From the NCBI RefSeq assembly GCF_003063355.1, contig NZ_NESH01000002.1:186001-250000 (forward strand): DNA of 64,000 bases, in the 5' to 3' direction. Below, piece by piece: positions 18,301 through 26,109 of the stretch (position 1 is the stretch's first letter; every line of letters starts with the position of its first letter). The position numbers and the translations under genes are program-made. Under the pieces are notes generated by a model, which saw only the letters and a list, made by a program, of their open reading frames with translations, was not told the DNA's origin and searched no databases. This DNA is from Limnohabitans sp. Bal53 (lineage in GTDB: Bacteria > Pseudomonadota > Gammaproteobacteria > Burkholderiales > Burkholderiaceae_C).

Positions 18301-19012
18301 CTGGCACGGTTTTGCCAAAGGGCCGAGCGCAGGCAACTTTTTGCACGACCAACTTGAGTGGCTGGCGGCCGATGGTTTTGTGCTCGATGCGCCCAAGGCC
18401 GAGCGCCTGAAAAAGCGCTGCGAGAACGCGGGCTACACCACCCAGGCCGACGACGTGGTGCAGTGGCTCACCCGAGTGCTCGCGCAACCCCTGCGCGGCC
18501 TCGGCGCACCCCTGAACGCGCTGGGCTCCTTGCTGCCCGAGATGGAGTTTTGGCTGCCTGCCCAGCGGCTGCACGCCCGCGAGGTGGATGCCCTGTGTCA
18601 GCAGCACCTGCTGCCCGGCGTGAGCCGCCCACAACTGCCCGATGCGCAGCTGCACGGCATGCTGATGGGCTTTGCCGACTTGGTGTTCGAGCACGAAGGC
18701 CGTTATTGGGTGATCGACTACAAATCCAATCACCTGGGTGCCGATGACGCGGCCTACTCAGCGCAGGCGCTCGATGCCGCCATGGCCCACCACCGCTACG
18801 AGGTGCAGGCTGCGCTTTACATGCTGGCGCTGCACCGTCTGCTGCGTGCCCGGCTGGGCGAGGCCTACAACCCGACCCAGCAACTGGGTGGCGCGGTGTA
18901 CCTGTTCTTGCGTGGTATCGACGGGCCTGCGGGCGGCTGCTGCACCTTGCCTGCGAACCTTGAATTGCTCGACGGTTTGGACGCCATGCTCAATGCCGAG
19001 GTGAAAGCATGA
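15332..19012 (+). CDS. recB: exodeoxyribonuclease V beta subunit RecB
   Basis: A 1226-residue helicase-nuclease. Walker A is EASAGTGKTWTIAALYVRL, helicase motif II is AMIDEFQDTSPLQFRIFD, motif III is LIGDPKQSIYGFRGADI, motifs V/VI are ITIHASKGLEYPVVCLPFA and LWYVALTRARHALWVG. The C-terminal nuclease has MLMGFADLVF and VIDYKSNHLG, with the catalytic D-Y-K. It is the 3'-5' motor and the sole nuclease of RecBCD. It overlaps both recC and recD by ATGA junctions, so the three are translated as one unit. No REP insertion is seen in this gene. Confidence 0.97.
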   Translation: MSRAHALNAHSFPLRGSHLIEASAGTGKTWTIAALYVRLVLGHGDGGSAPVRPMLPQDVLVMTFTRAATRELSDRIRARLTEAAQVFRGMAETDDDFLNQLQSEYPEGELRELAAHRLALAAQAMDDAAVYTIDAWCQRMLREHAFDSGSLFEENLVGDEAALRLEAVQDYWRQQLYPMATPLVAQVQRVWRDVSALDQDMRALMAVPLADPAPGALAQVFVAVQGTRDAQLAALKQGWVEKADNLLGWIEGQMAHHKASWDGRKLSYKNCEAWLGVLKAWSQSADEPEVLQKEMKAGWSRFTPEGLLACRKAGEAPVDLPPESEAYADLQAALLALPDPSHAARLHARTHVLQRMAELKRRSGLFGFADMLQRLDVALADPESGESLAQRLREQFPVAMIDEFQDTSPLQFRIFDRIYRTAENRQDAALLLIGDPKQSIYGFRGADIHSYLAARLATTGRHHVLGTNFRSTQAVVDVVNRWFEIPQDAFGYQRGDENPLPFQPVKAKGRPEVFTTRDGDVKAMTVVHDALLRSARDALAHLSALCAEQIVAWLGDPQARFVDPNKGDKPLRPQDIAVLVRTGKEAAAVRDALRVRGVASVYLSDRDSVFASDEAGDLCLWLRGVAEPQDMRRVRAALGSRTVGLSLAELHDLATQDDLLDQRAEQMRDLRGVWQGQGVLAMLRQSLHVLHLAERWRGQSDGERRLTNVLHLAELLQTASSQLDGEQALIRWLDQQIEEVKSGGAGDSEEQTVRLESDEDLVKVITIHASKGLEYPVVCLPFAHSHRVMQAHKTPVLQLESSGGQGGGQGERHWTLDFDKDDTQLADKDRLREDLRLWYVALTRARHALWVGWSLVTRGLGKSCVNHHSAAGHLLSGGAPLEAADWLPKLQALQTPEPVQALSVQLVPAKEKLPLTAWRRPVRTTELRDALVCTARIDKSWTIASFSRLTRDLSSQTVLHMATPRPADDEPPEDTQALPTPAAPTASLAPWHGFAKGPSAGNFLHDQLEWLAADGFVLDAPKAERLKKRCENAGYTTQADDVVQWLTRVLAQPLRGLGAPLNALGSLLPEMEFWLPAQRLHAREVDALCQQHLLPGVSRPQLPDAQLHGMLMGFADLVFEHEGRYWVIDYKSNHLGADDAAYSAQALDAAMAHHRYEVQAALYMLALHRLLRARLGEAYNPTQQLGGAVYLFLRGIDGPAGGCCTLPANLELLDGLDAMLNAEVKA

Positions 19013-21171
19013 GTTTCAAAAAGCCCCCGCGCACGATGTCTGTCCCCACCACGCAAATGGATTGGCTCAACGACTTGCCAGCCCAAGACCTGAGCGCCGC
19101 GCAAACGCTGCAATGGCTGCAGCTGTGGACCGAGCAAGGCCTGCTGCGCCACATCGACAGTGCCCTGGCGGCCCAACTGCTGCGGCTCGATGGCCAAGCC
19201 AGCCCCGCGCTGCTGGCGGCAGCGGCATTGCTCGCGCAGATGGAAGGGCGTGGCCACACCTGTTTGCCCGTGGCCGATCTGTGCGCAGCGCCTGTGGCGC
19301 TGCTGGGCTGGCCCGCTGCGGCGGTGGACGGGCCGCAAGGCCTGCGTGCACTGTGGGCGCACCTGCCTGGCACGCTGCGCGACTGGCAAACAGCCTTGCA
19401 AGGGGCGACATCCGCCAAGGCCTGCGTGCGCCACAGCGACGCGCCCGACCAGGGCCAGCCGCTGGTGCTGGGCGGCACGGCCGAGGTGCCGCTTTTGTAC
19501 CTGCGCCGTTATGCGGGCTATGAAAAACGTGTGGGCCAAGGCCTGCTGCAGCGGGCCACAGAGCCCTTGCCTGTGCACGAGGTGGCGGCACGCCGCTGGC
19601 TGGACCGTTTCTTTGAGCCAAATGCCGAAGCGCCAAAAGCCGATGCGCCCGCCGACATCGACTGGCAAAAAACGGCCTGCGCCGTGGCCCTGCGTGCACG
19701 TTTGTCGGTCATCACCGGCGGCCCGGGCACGGGCAAGACCTACACCGCGGCACGCCTGCTGGCTTTGCTGCTGGCGCTGCATGAGGGCGACAGCCCCCTG
19801 CGCGTGGCGCTGGCCGCGCCCACGGGCAAAGCGGCGGCGCGGCTCAAGCAATCCATCGACAACGCGTTGACCACGTTGCAAGAGCAAGTGCCTGAGGGCA
19901 GTGGTCTGGATCTGAATACGCTGATCGCCCGCATGGGTCCGGCCCGCACCCTGCATTCGCTGCTGGGCGCGCGGCCCGACACGCGCCAGTTCAGGCACCA
20001 CGCGGCCAACCCGCTCGATGTGGACGTGCTGATCGTGGACGAAGCCTCGATGGTGCACCTGGAGATGATGGACGCCTTGTTGCAGGCGCTGCCAGCCACG
20101 TCGCGGCTGGTGTTGCTGGGCGACAAGGACCAGCTGGCCTCGGTGGAGGCCGGGGCGGTGTTGGGCGATTTGTGCCAAGACGCCGCACAGGGCCTTTACA
20201 GCGCGAGCACCGCGCAGTTTGTGCAGGCTGTGACGGGGCAGGCCTTGCCGGGCCAATACCTGGCCCATGCCGCGCCAGCGCTGGCCCAACAGACCGTGAT
20301 GCTGCGCGAAAGCCGCCGCTTCAAGGGTGCGATAGGCCAGTTGGCTTTGGCCGTCAACCTGGGCGACGCGGCAGCGGCTCACGCCTGCTTGGATGGCCCC
20401 AACAACGCGGACTCTGTAGGCGCGGCCTCTGGCCGCGAAGGCCTTGCTGGCGATTTGTCGCGGTCTGAGACCGCTCCCACAGCGCAACTTTCTGCCCTGC
20501 TGGCCCTCCAGCCGAGCGGCCCGCAGGCCGTTTGCGATCTGGCGTTGGGGGCACAGGGCAAGCCGTCCTACGTCGATTACCTGGGTCTTTTGCAATCAGG
20601 CCCAGCTGGGCAAGGTGCGCAAGAGCATGCCAGTTGGGTCAGCAGTGTGCTCCAGGCGTTCGAGCGTTTTCGCATTTTGTGCGCCGTGCACCAGGGCGAT
20701 TGGGGCACCACCGCGCTCAATGCGGCGGTGCAAAAAGCGCTGGCCGATGCCGGTTGGTTGCAGCCGCAAGGCGAGTGGTTTGCCGGTCGCCCGGTCATGG
20801 TCACGCGCAACGACGCCCAATTGGGCGTGTTCAATGGCGACGTGGGCGTGGTCTTGCCCAACCCACAAGGCATGCTCAAGGTCTGGTTTGCGGATGGCGA
20901 GCAGCTGCGCTCCGTCAGCGTCTTGCGCCTGGCGCATGCTGACACCGCCTTTGTCATGACGGTCCACAAAAGCCAAGGCTCGGAGTTTGCCCACACGGCT
21001 TTGGTCTTGCCGCCAGGCGCGGCCGATGTGCTCTCGCGCGAGCTGGTCTACACCGGTATCACCCGCGCCCGCGAGCAGTTCACCCTGATCGAAGGCCAGC
21101 CCGGTTTGCTGGACGCCGCCATGGCCCGACCCAGCGTGCGCGTGAGCGGTCTGCGCCTGGGGTGGGCTTAG
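19009..21171 (+). CDS. recD: exodeoxyribonuclease V alpha subunit RecD
   Basis: A 720-residue SF1B helicase, the 5'-3' motor of RecBCD. Walker A is ITGGPGTGKTYTAARLLAL, motif Ia is LAAPTGKAAARLKQSI, Walker B is VLIVDEASMVHLEMMDALL, motif III is LVLLGDKDQLASVEAGAVLGD and the C-terminal motifs are MTVHKSQGSEF and VYTGITRAREQ. Residues of about 470-491 are encoded by a REP pair and lengthen the protein compared with close family members. It ends convergent to psiF with a 4-bp overlap. The start is set by the ATGA overlap with recB. Confidence 0.96.
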   Translation: MSFKKPPRTMSVPTTQMDWLNDLPAQDLSAAQTLQWLQLWTEQGLLRHIDSALAAQLLRLDGQASPALLAAAALLAQMEGRGHTCLPVADLCAAPVALLGWPAAAVDGPQGLRALWAHLPGTLRDWQTALQGATSAKACVRHSDAPDQGQPLVLGGTAEVPLLYLRRYAGYEKRVGQGLLQRATEPLPVHEVAARRWLDRFFEPNAEAPKADAPADIDWQKTACAVALRARLSVITGGPGTGKTYTAARLLALLLALHEGDSPLRVALAAPTGKAAARLKQSIDNALTTLQEQVPEGSGLDLNTLIARMGPARTLHSLLGARPDTRQFRHHAANPLDVDVLIVDEASMVHLEMMDALLQALPATSRLVLLGDKDQLASVEAGAVLGDLCQDAAQGLYSASTAQFVQAVTGQALPGQYLAHAAPALAQQTVMLRESRRFKGAIGQLALAVNLGDAAAAHACLDGPNNADSVGAASGREGLAGDLSRSETAPTAQLSALLALQPSGPQAVCDLALGAQGKPSYVDYLGLLQSGPAGQGAQEHASWVSSVLQAFERFRILCAVHQGDWGTTALNAAVQKALADAGWLQPQGEWFAGRPVMVTRNDAQLGVFNGDVGVVLPNPQGMLKVWFADGEQLRSVSVLRLAHADTAFVMTVHKSQGSEFAHTALVLPPGAADVLSRELVYTGITRAREQFTLIEGQPGLLDAAMARPSVRVSGLRLGWA
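20416..20480. repeat. inverted REP pair inside recD
   Basis: A forward unit at 20416-20439 (GTAGGCGCGGCCTCTGGCCG then CGAA) and an inverted unit at 20458-20480 (reverse complement begins GTGGGAGCGGTCTCAGACCG). They belong to the same family as the recC units and are read in the same frame: VGAASGRE and SRSETAPT here, VGAVSDRD and SRSQTAPT in recC. Confidence 0.83.
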
Positions 21172-21464
21172 CTGGCGTAGCCCTCGCACGCGCCCGCATT
21201 GGGGCGGCCCCGGCACTCGCGCAGCAAGCGCTTGTCGCGTTCGGCCCGGCCCTCGGCCGAGCCTTTGTCGCTGGCCGGTTGGGGCGCTTTGGCGGCTTTG
21301 GGCTTTTGGCCTTTGACGGGCTTGTCTGCGCCCGAGGTGGCGGTGAAGGTCTCCACCGCCGCGCTGCTGGGGACCAGGCCTGCCAGCGCCAAGGCCAGGG
21401 CGGTGCTGGTCAGCGTTGGCGACCATGGGCGGGCCCAAGCACGGGTCCAATTGGGGGGCTTCAT
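21168..21464 (-). CDS. PsiF repeat family protein
   Basis: A 98-residue exported protein: signal peptide (SPTLTSTALALALAGLVPSS then AA) and one PsiF-type repeat at the C-terminus (RDKRLLRECRGRPNAGACEG), preceded by a Lys/Ala/Pro-rich linker. PsiF was named as a phosphate-starvation-inducible protein in E. coli; its function is unknown. The ATG at 21464 has GGGAGAC nine bases upstream and gives a proper signal peptide, so the longer upstream frame is rejected. The 3' end overlaps recD. Confidence 0.78.
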   Translation of the reverse strand: MKPPNWTRAWARPWSPTLTSTALALALAGLVPSSAAVETFTATSGADKPVKGQKPKAAKAPQPASDKGSAEGRAERDKRLLRECRGRPNAGACEGYAS

Positions 21465-21565
21465 GCGTGTCTCCCTGATGATTTTTGTGCCGGTCATCAT
21501 AGGCAAATCACGCGGCTGTGCAAAGCGCGACAAGGCCGTGGCAGGCCAGCCGTTAGGATGCTTGG

Positions 21566-22765
21566 ATGAACATTTCAACACCCCCTTTCATGCGCCAGGC
21601 CGTCATGGACCTGGAAGAGTCCCGGATCCGCGAAGTCGCCAACGCGGGCATGGGTCGCCCCGATGTGCTGGCCTTCTGGTTTGGCGAATCCGACGAAGTC
21701 ACGCCCGACATCGTGCGCCAGGCGGCCATCGATTCCATGCAAAAAGGCGAGACCTTTTATTCGCACAACCTGGGCCTGCCTGAACTGCGCCAAGCGGTCT
21801 CGGATTACATGTCGGCCCTGCACGGCCCGATTGGGGTTGAGCGTTTTGCCATCACCTCGGGCGGCGTGAACGCCTTGATGTTGGCCGCGCAGGCGCTGAT
21901 CGACGCGGGCGACGAAGTGGTCGCCGTCACGCCCGTGTGGCCGAACCTCACGGCGCAGGCGCTCGTCATGGGGGCCCATTTGAAATGCGTGTCGCTACTC
22001 CCGGTGGGTGGGCAGTGGCAACTCGACATGGCCGCGCTCAAAGCCGCCATCACGCCCGCCACCCGAGTGCTCATCGTCAACTCGCCCAACAACCCCACGG
22101 GCTGGACACTCAGCCGCGCCGAGCAGGCCGAGATCCTGGCGCACTGCCGCAGCACCGGCACCTGGGTGCTGGCCGACGAGGTGTACGAGCGCCTGTATTA
22201 CGAAACCGACACACCCAACGGCTGCGCGCCGTCTTTTCTGGACGTGGCCGAGCCCGATGACCGACTGGTCGTGGTGCACAGTTTTTCCAAGAGCTTTTTG
22301 ATGACAGGCTGGCGACTGGGCTGGCTGGTTATGCCTCAAGCCATGACGCCGCACATGGGCAAGCTGATCGAGTTCAACACCTCGTGCGCCTCGGTGTTCA
22401 CCCAAAAGGCGGGTGTGGTGGCCCTGCAAAACACCGCCGACATCACGCCCCGCGTGGTGGCCCACCTCCAAGCCTGCCGGGACACGCTGGTGCCCCTGCT
22501 TCAGGCTGTGCCTGGGGTGCAACTGGCGCCAGCACGGGGCGGCATGTACGCGTTTTTCAGGCTCGACGGTCACCCTGATGCGGTGCAGACTGCCAAGCGC
22601 TTGGTGGCCGAAGCCGGGTTGGGTTTGGCCCCCGGCGAGGCCTTTGCGCCCGAGGCGGCGGGTTGGCTGCGTTGGTGTTTTGCCTCCAAGGATCTGGCGC
22701 GCTTGGCGCAAGGCGTGGACCGGCTCAAAACTTGGCTGGCCCAAAACCCGTCGGCAGCCGCCTGA
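21566..22765 (+). CDS. class I/II pyridoxal-phosphate aminotransferase
   Basis: A 399-residue fold-type I aminotransferase. Landmarks are FWFGESDEVTPDIVRQAA, YSHNLGLPELRQAVSDYM, AITSGGVNALMLAAQALIDA, VLIVNSPNNPTGWTLS, LADEVYERLYY and the PLP lysine in VVHSFSKSFLMTGWRLGWLV. Arg for the substrate carboxylate is probably in GWLRWCFA near the end. The amino-acid substrate is not clear. It is a single gene between divergent psiF and the convergent sugar kinase. Confidence 0.92.
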   Translation: MNISTPPFMRQAVMDLEESRIREVANAGMGRPDVLAFWFGESDEVTPDIVRQAAIDSMQKGETFYSHNLGLPELRQAVSDYMSALHGPIGVERFAITSGGVNALMLAAQALIDAGDEVVAVTPVWPNLTAQALVMGAHLKCVSLLPVGGQWQLDMAALKAAITPATRVLIVNSPNNPTGWTLSRAEQAEILAHCRSTGTWVLADEVYERLYYETDTPNGCAPSFLDVAEPDDRLVVVHSFSKSFLMTGWRLGWLVMPQAMTPHMGKLIEFNTSCASVFTQKAGVVALQNTADITPRVVAHLQACRDTLVPLLQAVPGVQLAPARGGMYAFFRLDGHPDAVQTAKRLVAEAGLGLAPGEAFAPEAAGWLRWCFASKDLARLAQGVDRLKTWLAQNPSAAA

Positions 22766-22825
22766 GGGCGTCTAGGCGGCTTTGCTCAAGGGCAATGCCC
22801 GCTCAGCCCTGTGCCTCGATTCGGC

Positions 22826-23758
22826 TCAAGCCGCTTGCACTTCATCCCAGCGCGGAGGCTGGCAGCCTTGGCGGGCGCAGTTCAGCGCCGCGGCTTTCAT
22901 GGCCTGGGCCAAGGTGGTGGCCACGCGATCGGCTGCGCCATCGGGCTGTAGGGCCCAGTCTGCCAGGGCGTTGCCCCAGAAGGTGTCGCCCGCACCCACG
23001 GTGTCGACCACTTGGGTGGGGGGCACAGGCAAACTGCAGCCGTGGCCTGCGATGTCCAAGTGCGCACCATCACCGCCAAAGGTCAGGGCCACGCGGCTGA
23101 GCGCGGCCTGGGGTACGCCCGAACGCAGGGTTTCCACCAAGCGTGCAGATTCGGCCAGGCGCACATCGGCAAAACCCATCGTTTGCAGGTCCTCATCGCT
23201 GGCTTTGAGCCAGTCGGTCAGGGCGATCACGTCTTTCAGGGCAGCCACGTAAGGCGCCAACTCGCCCGCCACCTGGGGGCGCAGGTTGATGTCCACGCTG
23301 ATGGTCCAACCCATGGCGCGTGCGGTTTGCAAGATGGCCAGCACTTTGTGGTGCTCCGGCGGGATCAGCAGCAAGGAGCCGGTGTGCATAATACCCGGCG
23401 TTTTTTGCGCACGCAACAAGGCCACGATGCCGTCCACCGTGTAGTCTCGGTCGGCGATGCCTTCGCGGTAGAAGCCGTAGCTCGGTTGTCCGTTGGACAC
23501 CTGCACCACGGCCAGCGAGGTGGGCAAAACCGTGCTGCCGCCGCTCAATTGCACACCGTCTTTTTGCAGCTGCCCGGCCATGCCCTGGCCAAACAAGTCG
23601 CTCGACAAGGGGTTGAGGTAGGCCGCCGAAGCACCGCGCAGCGCAGCGGCGCGGGCCAGGTTGAAGGGGCTGCCGCCCATGAGGGGGCGCAGTTGACCGT
23701 CGGGTTGGGCAATGCAGTCCATCAGGGCTTCGCCCAGGACAAAAATCGGTGTAGGCAT
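22826..23758 (-). CDS. PfkB-family sugar kinase (fructokinase-like)
   Basis: A 310-residue ribokinase-fold kinase. The N-terminal motif is VLGEALMDCIAQ...PLMGGSPFNLARAAALRG, the lid region has LNPLSSDLFGQGMAGQLQ, and the second PfkB motif with the catalytic Asp is VVDTVGAGDTFWGNALADW. It phosphorylates a sugar, probably fructose, delivered by the ABC transporter encoded by the preceding genes on the same strand (receptor 24940, permease 23837). This order resembles the FrcBCAK systems of alphaproteobacteria. The ATG at 23758 is preferred over one three codons upstream. Confidence 0.88.
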   Translation of the reverse strand: MPTPIFVLGEALMDCIAQPDGQLRPLMGGSPFNLARAAALRGASAAYLNPLSSDLFGQGMAGQLQKDGVQLSGGSTVLPTSLAVVQVSNGQPSYGFYREGIADRDYTVDGIVALLRAQKTPGIMHTGSLLLIPPEHHKVLAILQTARAMGWTISVDINLRPQVAGELAPYVAALKDVIALTDWLKASDEDLQTMGFADVRLAESARLVETLRSGVPQAALSRVALTFGGDGAHLDIAGHGCSLPVPPTQVVDTVGAGDTFWGNALADWALQPDGAADRVATTLAQAMKAAALNCARQGCQPPRWDEVQAA

Positions 23759-23836
23759 GTCAATCAAGGTGGTTAGGGTGTGGCTTGCTTGTGTCAGGCC
23801 TTTGGAATGAAGAGGGCGCCGATCACAAGCAAGGGC

Positions 23837-24781
23837 TTATTTTTTCAGCAGGTGCTTGCGCCGGATCACGTCGATCCACACCGCGATGATCACCACCGCG
23901 CCGATGGCCATCATTTGCTTGAACTGTGAGACTTCCAGCAGGTTCATGCCATTGCGGATCATGGTGATGAGCACCGCACCCAGCAAACTGCCCCAGATGC
24001 TGCCGCGCCCGCCAAACAGCGAGGTGCCACCCAAAATGACGGCAGCAATCGCGTCCAGCTCGAACATTTGCGCCATTTTTCCGCTGGACGAGTCCATGCG
24101 GGCCATGAGCACAATTGCAGCCATGGCGCAGGCCAGACCTGAGATGACGTACACGCCCAGTTTGTACCAGCGGATGTTGATGCCCACTTGACGGGCTCCC
24201 ATCTCGTTGGAGCCCATGGCATAAACGTAACGGCCAATTTTGGTGCTCGACAAAATGAATGCCATCACCACAAAAAAGATGCCGGTGATCAACGTGGGCA
24301 TGGGGATGCCAAACACATCGCCATAGCCAATAAAAGGGAAGGGGTCGGGCAAGCCTGCGTTGTCAAAACCGCCTGTCAGGTCGAAGGCCAGACCACGCCA
24401 CAGGGTCAAGCCGCCGAGGGTGACAATGAAGGCGGGAATGCCCACAAAAGCCACCAAATAGCCGTTGAACAAGCCCACTGCAGCACCGATGGCCAAGGCC
24501 ACCAGCATGGCCAAGTACGGGTCTACGCCCAGCTTGACCATCATGTAGCCTGCTACTGCGCCTGCCAATGCCGTCATGGCGCCAACCGCCAAATCCACAC
24601 CGCCTGTCAAGATGACAAAGGTTTGTCCACCCGCGAGCAAGGCGATCACCGATGCCTGAACCAAGATGTTGGACAGATTGCCGGTGGTCAGGAAGTAAGG
24701 CGAGGCCAAGGAGAGCAGCACGCCCAGCACGATGACCGCTACAAAAGCGCCGTACCATTCTTGTCGGGTGATGGATTTCAT
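23837..24781 (-). CDS. sugar ABC transporter permease (RbsC/FrcC-like)
   Basis: A 314-residue permease of the branched RbsC family with eight or more hydrophobic segments. Typical stretches are LLAGGQTFVILTGGVDLAVG, GYLVAFVGIPAFIVTLGGLT and LDAIAAVILGGTSLFGGRGS. It forms the membrane channel for the receptor at 24940; the ATPase is encoded on the other strand at 26110. The ATG at 24781 is chosen; a TTG six codons earlier is possible. An inverted REP pair lies between this gene and the receptor gene. Confidence 0.93.
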   Translation of the reverse strand: MKSITRQEWYGAFVAVIVLGVLLSLASPYFLTTGNLSNILVQASVIALLAGGQTFVILTGGVDLAVGAMTALAGAVAGYMMVKLGVDPYLAMLVALAIGAAVGLFNGYLVAFVGIPAFIVTLGGLTLWRGLAFDLTGGFDNAGLPDPFPFIGYGDVFGIPMPTLITGIFFVVMAFILSSTKIGRYVYAMGSNEMGARQVGINIRWYKLGVYVISGLACAMAAIVLMARMDSSSGKMAQMFELDAIAAVILGGTSLFGGRGSIWGSLLGAVLITMIRNGMNLLEVSQFKQMMAIGAVVIIAVWIDVIRRKHLLKK

Positions 24782-24811
24782 AAATTTCTCAGTATTCAAT
24801 TCGGGATTTCA

Positions 24812-24884
24812 GTAGGAGCCCACCCCTGTGGGCGAATGCATGCGTGGAAAAAACGCCCATTTGCCCACAGGGGTGGGCTCCTAC
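24812..24884. repeat. perfect 22-bp inverted REP pair between receptor and permease genes
   Basis: Arms 24812-24833 (GTAGGAGCCCACCCCTGTGG then GC) and 24863-24884 are exact reverse complements, separated by 29 nt. Each arm also folds on itself (GCCCAC/GTGGGC), and the GTAGGAGC head matches the REPs in recC and recD. It lies in the transcript just after the receptor gene, a position known elsewhere to stabilise receptor mRNA or limit permease expression. Confidence 0.88.
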
Positions 24885-24939
24885 ATCCAAACGCAGACCC
24901 GTACCCTCAGGTCCGGGCCTGCCATTTTTTGGCCTTGAC

Positions 24940-25944
24940 TTATTTGGCTTTGACCTTCATGAACTGGCCCACGCCGGAGTCGGCAGCGAACTTGTCCACG
25001 TTGGAAGGCAACACCAGGAAGGAGCCGGTGTCGATGCGCGCTTCGACTTTTTCGCCCTTGGCTGCGGCAATTGCGGTTTGCACGCCCACTTCACCGATCT
25101 TGGCTAGCATCTGCGCGGCGTTGGCTTGTTGCCAGCCATCTTTCATCATGTCCAGGCCACCGGGCGAACCGTCAAAGCCCGCGATCTTGACGGCGCCAGG
25201 CTTTTTGCCTGCGGCCATCAAAGCGGCTTTGGCACCCAAGGCCCCGCCGTCCCATGCGCAGGCAATCACCTTGGCTTTGGGGTTGGCGCGCAGGGCCGAT
25301 TCGACACCGTTTTGGGCCATGGTCTGGTCCCAAGTGGTGGGCACTTCCACGATTCTCACGTTCTTGCGCACTTCGTTGAGCGCGTCCACAAAGCCTTTTT
25401 TGCGCTCTTGTCCGGTGGACTGGCCCAGATCACCGGTGACATAAATCACGGTGTCGCCGTCCTGGATTTGTTCGGCCGCCCACTTACCCTGCACGTTGGC
25501 CGCTTTGATGTTGTCGGTGGCCACATACGAGGTGATGTTGGAACCGGTGATGCCGGTATCCACGGCGATCACGGGAATGCCTGCAGCCAGGGCTTTGGTC
25601 ACGGCCGGCGCAATGCCTGCGGAGTCCACAGGGGCGATGGCAATGGCGTTGACCTTGCGGGTGATCATGTCTTCGACGATCGCCAGCTGCTTGGACAGCT
25701 CGCCTTTTTCTGCGGCCAGCTCAATGAATTTGACGCCGGGCACGGAGCCCGCTTTTTTTGCCCCACCGTTGATCAGGGTCCAGCCTTCGTTGGTGTTGCC
25801 GTTGGTGATGTAGGCAATCGTCAGCTCGCTGGCGGTAGGGGCTGCGGCTGCCGGCTTGGCTTCTTCTTTTTTGCCACAGGCGATCAAGGTGGCGGCGACT
25901 GTGGCGGCCAGGGCCATGCGGCCGAGTGTGCGTTTACTGATCAT
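24940..25944 (-). CDS. sugar ABC transporter receptor, lipoprotein (FrcB/RbsB-like)
   Basis: A 334-residue periplasmic-binding protein of the LacI-like class. The N-terminus ends in a lipobox, TLIACGKKEE, so it is probably a lipid-anchored receptor. The sugar-binding fold is shown by LTIAYITNGNTNEGWTLING, AIAIAPVDSAGIAPAVTKAL, IPVIAVDTGI, VIYVTGDLGQSTGQERKKGF and VKIAGFDGSPGGLDMMKDG. GGAGA lies eight bases before the ATG. It is the first gene of the minus-strand arm, followed by the REP pair, permease and kinase. The sugar could be fructose, ribose or another monosaccharide. Confidence 0.93.
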   Translation of the reverse strand: MISKRTLGRMALAATVAATLIACGKKEEAKPAAAAPTASELTIAYITNGNTNEGWTLINGGAKKAGSVPGVKFIELAAEKGELSKQLAIVEDMITRKVNAIAIAPVDSAGIAPAVTKALAAGIPVIAVDTGITGSNITSYVATDNIKAANVQGKWAAEQIQDGDTVIYVTGDLGQSTGQERKKGFVDALNEVRKNVRIVEVPTTWDQTMAQNGVESALRANPKAKVIACAWDGGALGAKAALMAAGKKPGAVKIAGFDGSPGGLDMMKDGWQQANAAQMLAKIGEVGVQTAIAAAKGEKVEARIDTGSFLVLPSNVDKFAADSGVGQFMKVKAK

Positions 25945-26028
25945 GGGTCTATCTCCGGTGTTGATGGTTTGTTCGGTCGCAGAAGTGATTTTGCGAACCG
26001 CCGGCGGATTGGAAACGAAAAAACGGAC

Positions 26029-26053
26029 TAAGTAAACCTAGTAGTTTTACTAA
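26029..26053. promoter_or_regulatory. operator-like palindrome between divergent sugar genes
   Basis: Arms TAAGTAAACC (26029-26038) and GTTTTACTAA (26044-26053) match at 8 of 10 positions around a 5-bp spacer. It lies between the receptor start (25944, minus) and the ATPase start (26110, plus), in an AT-rich patch. The form suits a ROK repressor, and a ROK gene is in the same plus-strand cluster at 27353. The link is an inference. Confidence 0.55.
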
Positions 26054-26109
26054 TTCGGGAAAATTCGAAATCAGCGAAGCTCGCAGCATTCCTTGTGAAA
26101 GTTGCAGCC

